Assembly (NCBI GenBank): GCA_023079485.1
Contig: CM041090.1
Location: forward strand, 37,164,874-37,228,873
Direction: 5' to 3'
From: Archilochus colubris
Lineage: Eukaryota > Chordata > Aves > Apodiformes > Trochilidae
DNA: 64,000 nt
The stretch's first letter is position 1; the number at the start of each line of letters is the position of its first letter. The position numbers and the translations under genes were made by a program. Under the pieces are notes generated by a model that saw only the letters and a program-made list of their open reading frames with translations, had not been told where the DNA came from and made no database searches. Below are positions 25,012-36,866 of this stretch, piece by piece.

Positions 25012-25762
25012 GTCCTGCACTTTGACCACAACAGCCCCATGCAGCGCTACAGGCTGGGCACAGAGTGGCTGGAGAGCAGCCAGACAGAAAGGGACCTGGG
25101 AGTCTGGATTGACAGGAAGCTGAACAGGAGCCAGCAGTGTGCCCAGGTGGCCAAGAAGGCCAATGGCATCCTGGGCTGGCTCAGGAACAGCGTGGCCAGC
25201 AGGTCCAGGGAAGGGATTATTCCCCTGTACTCAGCCCTGGTCAAGCCACAGTTTGAGTCCTGCGTCCAGTTCTGGGCCCCTCAGTTCAGGAAGGAGATTG
25301 AGATGCTGGAGCAGGTCCAGAGAAGAGCAAGGAGGCTGTGAAGGGTTCCAGCACAAGTCCTGTGAGGAAGAGCTGAGGGAGATGGGGGTGTTCAGGCTGG
25401 AGAAGAGGAGGCTCAGGGGAGACCTCATCACTCTCTACAACTCCCTGAAAGGAAGTTGGAGCCGGGGGGGGTTGGGCTCTTTTCCCAGGCAACTCTCAGC
25501 AAGACAAGAGGGCAGGGTCTCAAGTTGTGCCAGGGGAGGTTTAGGTTGGATATTAGAAAGAATTTCTTTACAGAGAGGGTGATCAGACATTGGAATGGGC
25601 TGCCCAGGGAAGTAGTGGGTTCTGCGTCCCTAGAGATATTTAAAAAGAGACTGGATGTGGCACTTAGTGCCATGGACTGGGAACCACAGTGGTAGTGGAT
25701 CAAGGGTTGGACTTGATGATCTCTGAGGTCCCTTCCAACCCAGCCATTTCTATAATTCTAAG
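25012..25762 (+). mobile_element. CR1 LINE, 5'-truncated, with ORF2 C-terminus and 3' UTR
   Basis: This is the best preserved transposon copy in the window. It begins in the late part of ORF2 near GCACTTTGACCACAACAGCC and runs through the conserved CR1 end to GGACTTGATGATCTCTGAGG, closing with a degenerate octamer tail (TTTCTATAATTCTAAG) near 25746-25762. CR1 is a non-LTR retrotransposon whose reverse transcriptase primes on the octamer 3' end rather than a poly-A tail. The roughly 750-bp length means most of ORF2, and all of ORF1, was never inserted or is lost. It shares its 3' sequence with the minus-strand copy at 20072-20240. Confidence 0.95.
25039..25695 (+). pseudogene. CR1 ORF2 C-terminal remnant (reverse transcriptase tail), frameshifted
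   Basis: Translation gives the CR1 ORF2 tail in pieces. The first piece (25039-25341) reads [18 protein letters not shown], then [20 protein letters not shown] and [20 protein letters not shown], which is the region following the polymerase core in CR1 proteins. Near 25340 the frame shifts and continues with [19 protein letters not shown] in a second frame. Near 25455-25460, at a run of eight G, it shifts back and continues with [20 protein letters not shown] up to the stop at 25695. The catalytic core and the endonuclease are absent, so no activity is possible. The segments are otherwise stop-free, which suggests moderate age. Confidence 0.9.
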
Positions 25763-26826
25763 TGTGACCAGCTGAGCTGTGGGACATAGGACTTGTCTGC
25801 ACAAGTGACCAAGAAGTGTAGCAGGAAGATCAAATAGTGGCTTTGAGGGGAGGTTTGTTTTTTCCTCAGCTAAGCACAAATGAGAGAGGCTGGCAAAAGG
25901 AATGAAATGTCAGCTCAGCTTTTTAACTCTCTTGGCCGTGGGTTAGAATTTTAAAGTTTCCTGAAAAGGATTTTTTTTATAGATCAGCCAAAAGGCTTAG
26001 CTGTGAAAATGTAAGCAAGAGAAATGTTTTGATTTAAAACAAAAAACATTCTCTGGATACCACACTCAGAGGGGAACATTAGAATTTTCTCCTCTAAATT
26101 TGCTGAAGGAGAATAGTTCATGGTGAAATACTGCTAAATTTCAATGCAAGCAAATAAAAACATTCTTTGCAACCAGTTTCACATATCCAGACGTGTTCCT
26201 CCCTCTGTATGTAAAACGCATGAATTATTTTCCTTGACCAACCTCTCAGAAAGTACCCAAGAGCACTGGCAGCATGATTTTCAAATGTGGGGGGTTCTTT
26301 GGAAAGTTTGCATTCTTTCTATAAAGATAACAGGAAAAAATTGTGCAAATCTTTCTTAATGTAAGCTGGTTCAAAGGATAAAAGTATACTGCAGTCTTTA
26401 AACTCACCTCTAAGAGAGATGAAAACACCACTGAAACTAATAGAGCTGATAGAAAAGGAAACGTTTCTACATAGGAACTGCTCTTTGGGAATACAAAATC
26501 TCTTAATTCCATTGATTTCAAAAGGGCAACTTCAATTTAATCAGACAAAGACTGGGACAGTGAATAAGGCTACAGGACCCCCAGGCAGGTGTTTAGCTGG
26601 ACTTGTCCAACCAGAGAGTCAAAACCCATTTGGAAAAGAAATAAACAAGAAAATTCGGTTGTTTTGGAATTGGGAAAGATTAGGTGTGACTGCTTTCTTC
26701 TCCCAAACCCATTTATTTATAGGGACAAGCAGGAGCTAATCTTTTGCTGGCCTTGAGAAATCGATGCTGCCTGCACTAATTCAAAAGCAAAAGCTGCTGC
26801 AAGACAGGTGTTTATTGGAACTCTTG
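25763..26826. other. Gene-free unique sequence
   Basis: No feature is supported. Frames at 26246-26521 and 26419-26739 overlap on opposite strands and look random. Confidence 0.55.
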
Positions 26827-26872
26827 AAACCAAACCAACAAACAAAACAACCCCAAACAAACCAAAGCCAAC
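26827..26872. repeat. A/C-rich low-complexity tract
   Basis: CAAA and CCAA units with almost no G or T on the plus strand. Similar tracts occur at 36605-36670, 36870-36925 and 55958-56039. Confidence 0.85.
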
Positions 26873-26943
26873 ACAGAACTACCGATAAAGAGCTAACTGG
26901 GCAAATCTGTATTAATGTGAAGAACATTTTCACACCTGCAAAC

Positions 26944-26985
26944 TGTAAAACCTCATCACCATTTCTGATGTGATGAGGTTTTACA
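26944..26985. repeat. Perfect 16-bp inverted repeat (hairpin)
   Basis: TGTAAAACCTCATCAC at 26944-26959 pairs without mismatch with GTGATGAGGTTTTACA at 26970-26985 around the loop CATTTCTGAT. The flanking bases do not extend the stem. It is too short for a canonical pre-miRNA. It could come from a template-switch mutation or serve as a small structured site. Confidence 0.97.
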
Positions 26986-29900
26986 TGGGTGAAATAAACC
27001 TGCAGTGTGAGCAGGTGCACGTGTGCATCTCTGAATATTATGGTCTAGGTACTGCATACCATAGTGGGAAAATGATTGATATCAGTGATGGTAACTCAAT
27101 TCTACTTCAGCATGGAGTCGTCAATCTTCTAGCACACTAAAAAAAAAAAGCCTGAATAATATTCTACTGATGCTCTGTAGAGTTTCTCCTTCCTGATGTT
27201 ATGTATTATTGCTGCAGCCTCTTCCAAAGTTGTAAAGATTTTTATTGTTTACAAAGTGAATTATGCTTTCATATCTTTTGCCTCACTGTTTTCTCAATTG
27301 CTTGGCAACAAGTCTTCACAAAGTAAAAAACCAGAGCACTTTTTCTTTCATGTCTTACATCAGCAGCATCTCTGGTGCAAGACTGGTCTCAGCCAGCTTA
27401 ACACCCAGGATACATTTGGTCCATTATGTTAATCCTGATGTTCTGTCAAGGGTCTATATGCATCAAATTTTAAGTATTGCCTTTCCAGATCTGTAACTGT
27501 TCAAGTCCTGGGGCTTCAGCTTCATGTACACTATCTACCATTTACACCATTTTTAAAACTGCTTATGATTTCCAGTTTTTCCTTTGCAAGAGAAATCAGA
27601 TCAATTTCAGAACTGGAGGGAGGTCAGACTTGTGCTAAGATATAAAAACCCCATAGTCACTGATCTAGCAAGTGGAGAGGCACAACACTGGAAACAAACT
27701 TCTGTAGCTGTAACCAATATATAGTACCTACAAATTTTGTTATTTTAGACCCAAATAACCACAGCAATGCCCATGAGGTAAGAAACATTTATTTGTACTT
27801 TGATAGCTACATCTCCTTTCTTTAGCTTAAAATAGGACCTAAATTAGTGAGTCCAATGTCCTAAATTGACTATTTTTATATGCTAGATGGAAGACCAATA
27901 GGTATAAAACTCTTTTATGTAGGTATTCCATGCTCCCAAAAGTATCTGAATGTCAAAGGACAGACTGGGTCATGACCCTGTAGAAGAACTATGGGGAGCA
28001 GAGAAAGTACCCCCATAACATGTGCAAATAATTTACAGCTTCTCCAAACAACTGAAAGGGTCAAGCTTCCATCATGGAGGTGCCAGCCCTACATTGCCAA
28101 GGGAAAAGTGCTGCATTACCTAACATTATTTTCTGTCTTTAATTTTAATGAACATCAAGCTACTATATTCAATGAAGTGCATTCCCAAATGGGACTGCTA
28201 AATAGGTTTACAGACTTTTATTAGTTTTAGAGTGCACTGAGTCAAATGACTTCCTATAGAGGCTAGTGCAGCTCAATCAATCTTTAATATAATTCAGGAG
28301 ATACACAATAAAAACACAGCAAATATGCAGTGTGTGCACCCAAGCCAGAACATATATGCATTGGTTTTATGAGTTTGTTAGTGGCTGGAAGTCATAAGAG
28401 TAGCTTGCTATAGTATTTTGTTTCAGGGGAGAACTGTTTCTATTTGGGTAACAAAGACCCAAAGTTTTCATGCTGAAATCCCCAGTCTCTACTGCCCTGT
28501 GTCCTTGGTGTCTGTGTGCAACACCGCATCAGCCCTAAGTAAAATCCCAAGTGGATTTCCTCTATTTTTGGGAAATGAAACCATTTCATTGAAAACCAGT
28601 AACTATGTTCAAAGCAGGAGAGGTCCTACAAGGTTGTGCGCGTCACTCAGGAGTCCACTTTTCCAGCTTCTAAAACCCTTTGCTTTAACGTTTTGATGAC
28701 AGTTCTCCCATCCCTGCTAAATTAGCACGACGGTGCCTTTCCAGTGTCTGACAGGCAGCATTTAAATGGCCCTTGGGACTGAGTGCATTTTCCAGCTGAG
28801 CTGTTACTGTCTCCCTTTGTCCATTTCCACAATACACACTTTACATTTGCAGGTCCACTTAGTTTGTCTTCCCAAAGTGGAACTTGCCAAGTAAATGGGA
28901 ATGCCCAAATATGTTAGTTTTGATTTAAAAGAGGCTTGGGCATCCTTACAGCGAGGTCTGAACATCTTCTGTGCAGGATGGATACTGATGACCAAGAATG
29001 ATAAAATTCTTTAAACCAGGGGAAGATTTTCAGATGCCTTGAGATTTATTCTGAAGAGCAGAACCCATCTATCTTTACCTTGAAATTTTGAGTCAGTCTC
29101 CTCTGAGCTTACTCCATGTACCTTCAGAGCACAATGCATGCACTGTGACACAGTGTAAAAGGCAGGTGAAAAACAATTGTAAGAGGTTCTGGTAAACATG
29201 AGATGTACCACAAGACTCCAGGATATAATTGATTGCAATAATCAACTCTACTAACATTGCTTCAGTGCAGGGACAGAAATTTTCTGCCCTTGGCCTTTAA
29301 GAAAAGTTCTATTATTCATACTCACAGGGTAAAACATGCTTCAGTTTAGCTAGGTCAACTATCAAGAACCAACCTGGCCATTCTGTGCAGTTCAAACCCA
29401 AGACACTTGATAAAAGGTTGGGCAGAGGAGTAGATCTGGGATATTCTGTGATTTGGTCACAAGCACTGTGTAAGAAATGTCCTCAGGCTTCACTTCCTCA
29501 GAAATGGAACATAAACCACATTCTTTAGAGGAGTCATACCCTGACTCCAGGTTTTCCCCTTGTTCATGCACAGAGCATCACTGATGGCCACAATGAGAAA
29601 GAGCAGCCAGGAATTCACCTGTCTCTGCTCAAGGGTCACCCACCCAAGAGTCAAGAGAGAAGAAAACAGAAGTGACAGCCAAAGAGCATGCAGACCTGCA
29701 AAGAGATAGGGGTAGTCTAGAAGAATCTTCAGCGTGGTAGCTCTTTTCTCTGCATTAGAAAAGACTCTTGGTAAGTACTGTGAAAGACCTTCATTAGTGT
29801 TGAGAGAACCAGACAGTACTGGAGTCTCTCATCCAAATCACAGCTCAGCTGTGGATGGGCTGCACAACCTTGCATAAGTTATCTGGGTCTGACGTGGACC

Positions 29901-31183
29901 TCAGCTTCCCCAGCTGCAAAAGGAAATAGTTGCTCCACTTCTCTTCCTTGCAGAACTTAGCAAGGCTGAAGTCCAGTGAAGGCTGCAAGGTGCTGCCAGG
30001 CAAATGAGGACCACAGAGGCCTCTAGGAAGATGGACCTCTTAACATCTTACAAAGCAAGAAAAAGCATTTATGAGTACACTCAGTACAGTTCAATACTGT
30101 CCATTCTGTCAATTCTTGTGTCCAGAAAGGTGACAACATATTTATGGAATATGCATACTCTCAAGGATACCTCCCAGAAGCAAGCCTGAGCAAATCTGTG
30201 TGCAAACATCTCTACCCACTAACAAAGGCATTTCTAAACTAAAACAGACACCCAGCACACCTCGTGTACAGGTAAGAACATCCTATGCAAGCAATTGTGA
30301 TTTTCTAGCCTTTTTTCCACACTTGCCAGTGCAGATAAAGGCCAGCAGCACTTACTCCAATAGCTTGCTACAGTGCTCTAATAGTGTGTCAGACCAAAAG
30401 CTGAAAGAACCCCCACCTCAGGCACACACTATACAGCATCATTTAAGCAGCAATGTGAAAGCCAATATCCTTATTTGCAAAGCAATCACAGCTAAGGAAA
30501 GTGTACCTTAAGGGTAGGGGCAAGGCAATATGAGAAGATGAATTATTCCCCAAGGGAAGGTTGCATTCCACGCGTATTACTTTTACACAGAGTTGATTAC
30601 TTCCAGCACCATGCAAAGAGGCTGGCAAAGAGTGCTTCAATGGCTGTTATTAGCACTGATTTACAAGAAATCCAAAGAAATTTTTTAAGTATTGCAGATT
30701 GGAAGACATCAAAGTGAAGCAGTCTGCATGCAAAGGTAGATTTAAAAATATCCATGTCGTGTTTCTAGCTACAGCTTCTGCTTGAATTGATTTGCTTGAT
30801 AAACAATTTGGGTTTTGCTGCCTTCAATAACTCTTCCCTGCTTCTGCTCACTTATCTATTAAGTACAATGAGCCTGGCTTGATTCCTTGCAGACAAGCTG
30901 ATCAGCAATTTGCCTATGCACTAAGTTAAGGTCCTGTCTAGCACAAAGGGTCTTTACCAACCTTAATATTTCTTCAGCACAACAAACAAACCTTGACTTT
31001 CTACAGAGTAAGGCTTCTTGTCCTCAAAGGTCAAAAGATACTGAGCAGGAAAACAAGCACAGAGAAATTTAAAAAAAAATACCCAACAAGTATTTTAAGT
31101 ATCCAAGTATCCCTCAGTCACTGCAAACCAGAGTCCTTCAGGACAAGCCAGGTTCCCCACACACAACATCCCACAGGTTTAAC
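26986..31183. other. Gene-free unique sequence
   Basis: No gene, RNA gene or clear interspersed repeat was found. A short A10 tract lies near 27140. Open frames are under 105 codons and unremarkable. Confidence 0.55.
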
Positions 31184-31205
31184 AGAGAGAGAGAGAGAGA
31201 GAGAG
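31184..31205. repeat. (AG)n microsatellite
   Basis: Eleven consecutive AG units ending in GGGGAGG. It accounts for the ERERERE stretch in an overlapping chance frame. Confidence 0.95.
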
Positions 31206-31777
31206 GGGAGGTTTGCATCAAGTAGAAGGCTCAGAGGGCTCAGACTGGGTCACCTAAAGTCTTAGACAACACCCTGAGTCTTACCTTTGGAGTGTCATAG
31301 TTCTACCACATCCTTTGGTCCAAGATATCTTCAGGAACATTATGACCACAGAGATCCAATACCCAGAGTGCTGATGCACTGACAAAATGCACCATCTATT
31401 TCAATAGAGCTTTGCAGGGTAAGCACAATTTTTCATACAAGGCTTAAACAGCTGCAGAAATCAAGCCTGACTCTGCTTGGATAAGGAAAACTGAGAATGT
31501 GAAACAATGGAAAATGTATTGCTAATATGGAGAGTTGCCACTAGATTTGGGGGGACTGGACAGAAGATGGGCAAATCTAGGAGAGCTATTAAGATGTATC
31601 CTGTCCTAGCAGTACTGTGAATAGAGTTTGTATTTTAGCCCAATGGAAGGGAAAGAGGCAGGATATCCATAGTTCTTGTCCTGATTCCTCGTTGCTGATT
31701 GTACACTACAGTAAGGGGACCTACAGCTGGTCAGTCACTCACAAGTGAGTAATTTGACATTGTTGGTCCATTTTTAA
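31206..31777. other. Gene-free unique sequence
   Basis: Nothing recognisable. Confidence 0.55.
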
Positions 31778-31802
31778 TTTTTTTTTTTTTTTTTTTTTTT
31801 TT
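31778..31802. repeat. T25 homopolymer
   Basis: An uninterrupted run of 25 T, the longest homopolymer in the window, preceded by TTTTTAA. Confidence 0.95.
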
Positions 31803-32576
31803 ACATTTCTGCAACAGTCTTTCTCAATTGCTGGAGAAGGCTGCTCATGAATTATTTAATGCTTAGTACATAGAGGATACTGATTTGTCACCAAATCTAG
31901 AAGGTGATGCGAAAATTCATGGGTCAGCTACAAAATGAAAAGCAAGTCAAATTTCTTTTTCTAATTTTTACCCAGATATATTCACATGATCCTCTCAGAT
32001 ACTTTAGTACTTTCATTAAAAGGTCTGGATTATTAGTAAACACAGAAAATTCAATTGAAATATTGTAGAAAGCACAAGAGTAAACTCTAAGTCACTTGCT
32101 GAAATATGACTTTGTGTGGCTTTCTGCTCTGCATGTGATTGATGGTCCTTCTCAATCAGCAGTTTTTTACAGGTTCTTGGAAAAAAAAAATACATGCCAA
32201 TAATTCTACTCCTTATCATGTAGTATTTGTATCCAAAATATCCAAATGATTTCCCAACAATACTGAAAATATATAAATCTCACAAGCTTTTGTTCTTTGT
32301 AACCTATAAAGGGTACAGCCATCAATTTCCACACTTATTTGGTACATTACTTTTTTGCCATGTTGCTATCATAATCATTAATGTGATGGATGTACCTTCA
32401 TCCACCGTGTCTTTTAGACAGGTTTATTGGCTAAACTACAAATGCTCAAAGACCAGGTTCCTTTTACAGAGGAATATTTTATCTGCACAGGTTTTAAAAT
32501 GAAAAATCTATTGCAATTCCATTTCTAATCTGAGTATGGCTTTAGAATTTGCCTTCAGATAAAACTGTTTAAGCAG

Positions 32577-32980
32577 TGAATATGCTATGTGTTGCATCTC
32601 GAACTTGGTTAATAGTTAACCCTTCAAAGAATGTATCATTTAAGTATTTATTTATTGCAGCTCTGCCAACGAAGTCAGGAATAATCATTCACAAACTGTT
32701 TTATTTATTTTACTGCTGGCAAGACAATAGATCATATACTTAGTTTTTATTGCAAGTGAAAATATAACTATAAGATAATTTGCAGATTCAAAGCAGAACA
32801 GCAAATAATTATGATGATAAAATAATGTTGGGAAAGGAATTTATCAAAGTTTATTGCTCAAATTATCAGGAAGCAATTTGAATTTGGACTAAAGCCATGG
32901 TGGTCTAACTGCTTATGCTAATGGTTATGCCCTGATTTTATTGCCCTTCATTTAAATGGCAAAATTTCCATAAAGAGCAA
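32577..32980. other. Candidate conserved non-coding block
   Basis: A unique AT-rich stretch of about 400 bp with low stop-free content on both strands, so it is not coding. It carries a TCF/LEF-type ATCAAAG at 32843-32849, an octamer-like ATGCTAAT at 32915-32922 and several TAAT cores. The mix of motifs without simple repeats resembles developmental enhancers. This is inference from composition; no alignment was made. Confidence 0.22.
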
Positions 32981-35478
32981 CTGGAAGTGGAACTAAACCT
33001 GACCTGACATTCTAAAAACATGGTCTCACCAAATGCAGAAGGCTAACACTGGAAGGCTGCAAAAATATAATAGTTGACTTAAGTTGTGGGTTGTTTTTTT
33101 TTCCTGAGAACCACAAGGGTTGGTTTCAGTTAACCAGATGAAAAACTGAAATTATCCTTTCCCTCTTGCAGAGGTAAAAATGGATGACCCAAGATCTTTG
33201 GGTTGAATACTGATAAATTCAAGACTAACAGGTTGCAATTCAATACTGTTCAAGTTACAAGTGATCTTATTTTTCACATTCTGAAAAGCCAGTGTGAAGT
33301 TTAGCATTAAATTAGCCCAGGGAAGTACAATTCAAGTGTCCTGCAATCACCAGCATGAGATTGCAGGCCAGTTCAGATGGGAGAGGAGCTGCAGCAGTAG
33401 AACCAGGGGGTACCATGCAGATGACGATGTTGTGATGTGATAGCATGAGAATTTCAGCAATTCTTACTTGGAAGAGGAAAGGAGGAATTTCCCATTGGAA
33501 AGGAGCTGGGAGAAAAAACTAAAGCATCACTGGGTTGGACTGACAAGTGTAGCAGCACTTCTGAACTGCCAGGGGCACTGGAGAAAAATACTTCACCTGA
33601 GATGACATGAAACTGGGGTCAAAGATGCACAATCTCATGTACTCTATTTTAAACCACTGGCAAACTCGCCAGAAAACATGAGACAACATAGGTGTAAAAA
33701 CTTTGGTGTGACTGATTCAGCCCTATTCCTACACAGGGACCAGCTCTTCCACCAGACAAATCCAGTGCTACTGCAGGTGCACTTTGTTAGTTCACTCTAT
33801 CTGGGAATCTGAACACCAACACCTATTAGTTTATGCCAAAACCAACCTAGTCTGCTGATCAAAGCTGTAGAGCTGTGAGCTCAATTTAAATCTCACCTTC
33901 GTATTTTTAGTGGCCAATGATTGCTACCAGAAGGATCAGAAGAAACCAGAGAATTCACCACTGATTAATAAATTTGAGAGAATACTAAATACATGTCAGC
34001 CTCCCTCGTTAATGCTTAGCAGAAGCATTTGGGCAAAGGTGCATCTTTCATTAAAACCACTGCACCAAAGTGAAGCTTGATCTATTATTCAATCAATGCT
34101 CTTTTGAAGCAAATGGTCATTTTACATCAAACCCTTTTTCTTTTTTGTTTTCTTTTTAATGCCATGGCTACTGAGGATGCGGGGGCACTAAATACCCCTG
34201 GACAGTATTCATTCAGCTGCAATGAGAAAACAAGGAAAGGAAAGCTACAGTGTGTTTCTAAAGCTGCTGAACACACCAGAGTGGAGCCTTTTGCACTTTC
34301 TGTGGGTGCAGACAGATGAAAGGGCTTTGTTTAAATCTATTAAATCTATTTTTTGGACAAGACTACAATGGAGTTATTTATGCTTCTGGCCATGTTGGAA
34401 GTCCATTTTGCTAACAAATAGAGGCCTCACAGGTACATCTGTACGCACCTTTATACAAGGAGAAGAGAAAAGCTGCAGGATGTCAACAGAGCCAGAGACC
34501 CTGACAGTGCAGAGACTGAGCTGGGAGAGCTGGCAAGACAAATCAATAAAGACTTTGCAGGTTTCTGTAAGGCAAAGGCTGCAGCAGAACTGGAAAAGCA
34601 AGGCATATGGGACACGGTTACGTATTATAAGAAATAGTCTGGCAATAGCATAAACTGGAAGTCTGCCCTTTGGAGTGGAAAGAGAGCTCTCAGGGCACTG
34701 CCTGTGGTGGTGAAGATGGTGGAAGGGGATGTAAAGCAAAGCAGCTTTCAGTGGGAGAAGAGCTCCCTGCCTGTGAAAGGGAGAGATGGTACCAGTGAGA
34801 GACGGATGGGAGAGAGGCAGGGAAGCAGGAGACAAAACAGATGACAGGTCTGTTAAAATAGCTGCCAGTCAGCAGCCAGGGCCTGGCAAGGAAGCATCTG
34901 TGTGCATGTACACATGTGGTGGGGCTGCATGGAGTGACAGCACCATGGTAATCTCTGCAGGGAAATTGTTTTGGAGGGTGATTAATGTGCACATCCCAAG
35001 CAGTGCCGCCACCCGTCTGAAAGCTGAGGAGTGTCAGGTTCTTCTCGTAGAGAGACCAGGACCAGGCGTTTACACAAGACTCTGTCCCAGAATAGCACAG
35101 GCAGCAGCACAAGACTTGCTGTCATTCATCAGGAAAATGCCTCCTCTCTAAAATCCCAAGTTGCCATCAAGAGAGGACAAAGCTAGATTTAAAGCCCTGT
35201 CTACCAAAGTCAGTGGGGAACAGCACAGGGACTGGTCAAGCCATATAAAGGTCAGAATATACTGGATTCTGGGAAGAGGGACACGGCATTCAGCAGTGCT
35301 TGTTAAAGAACAGACACAGAAATACCTGGCAGGAAAAAAGAAAAATCCTTAATACATAATATTTCAAGTTATCAGTGCATGCAGTTTGGGGTCACTCCAC
35401 CTTTCCTCACTCCCAGGGCATCAGCGTGGTACCAGCAGACAGAGCAGAAGGGACATTCCCCATCTGGGAAAGCTTCTG
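32981..35478. other. Gene-free sequence with overlapping open frames
   Basis: Open frames cluster at 34222-35151 on both strands (for example 34222-34653, 143 codons; 34374-34835, 153 codons minus; 34690-35112, 140 codons minus). They overlap one another, share no domain and have a purine-rich plus strand, so I do not call a gene. A decayed retroposed sequence cannot be excluded. Confidence 0.4.
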
Positions 35479-35705
35479 ATCACAGAATGGCTGAGCCTGG
35501 AAGGGGCCTCTGGAGATCGTTCCTGCTCAAAGTATGGCCAGAGGACCAGAGTGCTCAGGTTTGTGTCCTGTTGAGTTTTGAATAGCTCCAAAAGTGGAGA
35601 TTCCACAGCCCCTTTGGGCAACCTGTTCCACTTTCTAATGACATGCAGAGAAAGAGGTTTTTGTGTGTTTTAAGAGTTTCCTGCCCAGTTGTGCCCACAA
35701 GGTGT
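35479..35705 (-). mobile_element. CR1 LINE 3' fragment
   Basis: The plus strand starts with the reversed CR1 end ATCACAGAATGGCTGAGCCT and GGAAGGGGCCTCTGGAGATC. It continues with GAGTTTTGAATAGCTCC, GGAGATTCCACAGCCCC, GGGCAACCTGTTCCACTTTC and TGCCCAGTTGTGCCCA, all landmarks of the reversed CR1 3' region. It is a different subfamily from the 20-25 kb copies, because the sequence next to the tail is unlike theirs. Similarity fades after about 35705. Confidence 0.88.
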
Positions 35706-36604
35706 AAAAATACTTGCACATGAGGATGGCTCATCTTGGTTCACATTGATTCTCTGCTCTTCCTCAAGATTCCATGCGTCTGCAAGCCCCATTCTGCTTG
35801 TGCACGTGGAATAAGAATATATTGAAGAGAAGGGAAAAATGTGAAAAACTGCAGAAGCAATAACTGTATGGACAATCCACACAAAGAAAGAACTATAGCA
35901 TTTTTTTCACCTGCTGTGAAAACCTCTTACAAGTCTGCTCCAGCTTGTTCCAGATACATAAGTAAGCTGATAAACAACTCTTCCTGATTTTATACTCCTA
36001 ACTTTAATAATGTTTTAATATAGCATTGACAAGCTTGCACCTAGTAATTATTAAGAATCTGCCTCATGGTCAGATTTCCTAGCTTAATGTTGCTGCCAAC
36101 AATTGAAAAAGGGCTAATATTAAAACACCTCTTTTCATATTGTGTATCAAGGTATAAAAAGAACTGGAAAAAATATTTCATTGCATATTTATGTCTTTCA
36201 AATTCTGAGATTACTGAAGAACAGGAATGGAAGAATGAAACAGCATCCTCGTGCTGATTCCTTTTATCATCTGAATGTTCAAATCAGACAGTGAGATGCA
36301 TACCTACATTTTTTTAATAAATTGTTGCTCATTGTGTTTTACCACATTACGTAGTGTCTGCTGTAGAAGACTGGCACTTCACACCTGTCATAACATTATT
36401 GGGGGCAAAACTTCAGATAGAGCTTAGTGCATGACTGGAACAGAGAAGCGTAAGAAGATTGAAGGACTGGAAGCTGAAACTAGAACTGATTAAGACAAAG
36501 AAAAAGGAGCAAAATTTATTCTGTGTTTAACCACAGTCAAAGGTGAAATATGCCAGGTCGTTTGAGGTCTTTTGATCAAGATGGGGTAACTGGGTATCTT
36601 TTGT
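35706..36604. other. Gene-free unique sequence
   Basis: AT-rich with no supported feature. Confidence 0.5.
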
Positions 36605-36670
36605 GAAAAAAACCAAACCAAACCAAACCAAAACAAACAAAAAAAAAAGAACCCCCCCCCCCAAAAAAAA
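36605..36670. repeat. (AAACC)n tract with C11 run
   Basis: Four AAACC units grade into AAAC/A-rich sequence. A run of 11 C (36652-36662) and an A8 run follow. Confidence 0.92.
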
Positions 36671-36829
36671 GTTTTTAGTGCTCTAGGAGACAAATGAACA
36701 TTTCAGAGAAGAATCAAGTCAGTTTGAAAAGCCTCAGAAATGTCCCAACTCAGGCATTGCACCAGTCAGGCCTCTAGCATTTTGAGGTCAGAATGCAAAA
36801 GGACACAGACATTGTGTCAAGGTCTGCAG

Positions 36830-36866
36830 TGGGGGTGGGGGTGGTGTGGTGGGTGTGGTGGGGGGT
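36830..36866 (+). repeat. G-rich GT tract with quadruplex potential
   Basis: The plus strand carries runs of five, five, three and six G with TGG-type spacers between them. Four G-runs of at least three could stack as a quadruplex with loops of one, nine and six bases. An A/C-rich stretch follows at 36870-36925. It is probably a decayed GGTGT-type microsatellite. Confidence 0.8.

Noticed and set aside
30935..30972. CR1 tail-like phrase GGGTCTTTACCAACCTTAAT
   Set aside because: Too short, and the flanking sequence does not continue as CR1.
31140..31265. Arginine/glutamate-rich peptide ERERERE
   Set aside because: It is the translation of the (AG)n microsatellite.
34222..35151. Cluster of open frames on both strands as a decayed gene or transposon
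   Set aside because: No recognisable protein family, no termini or target duplication, and the frames conflict with one another.
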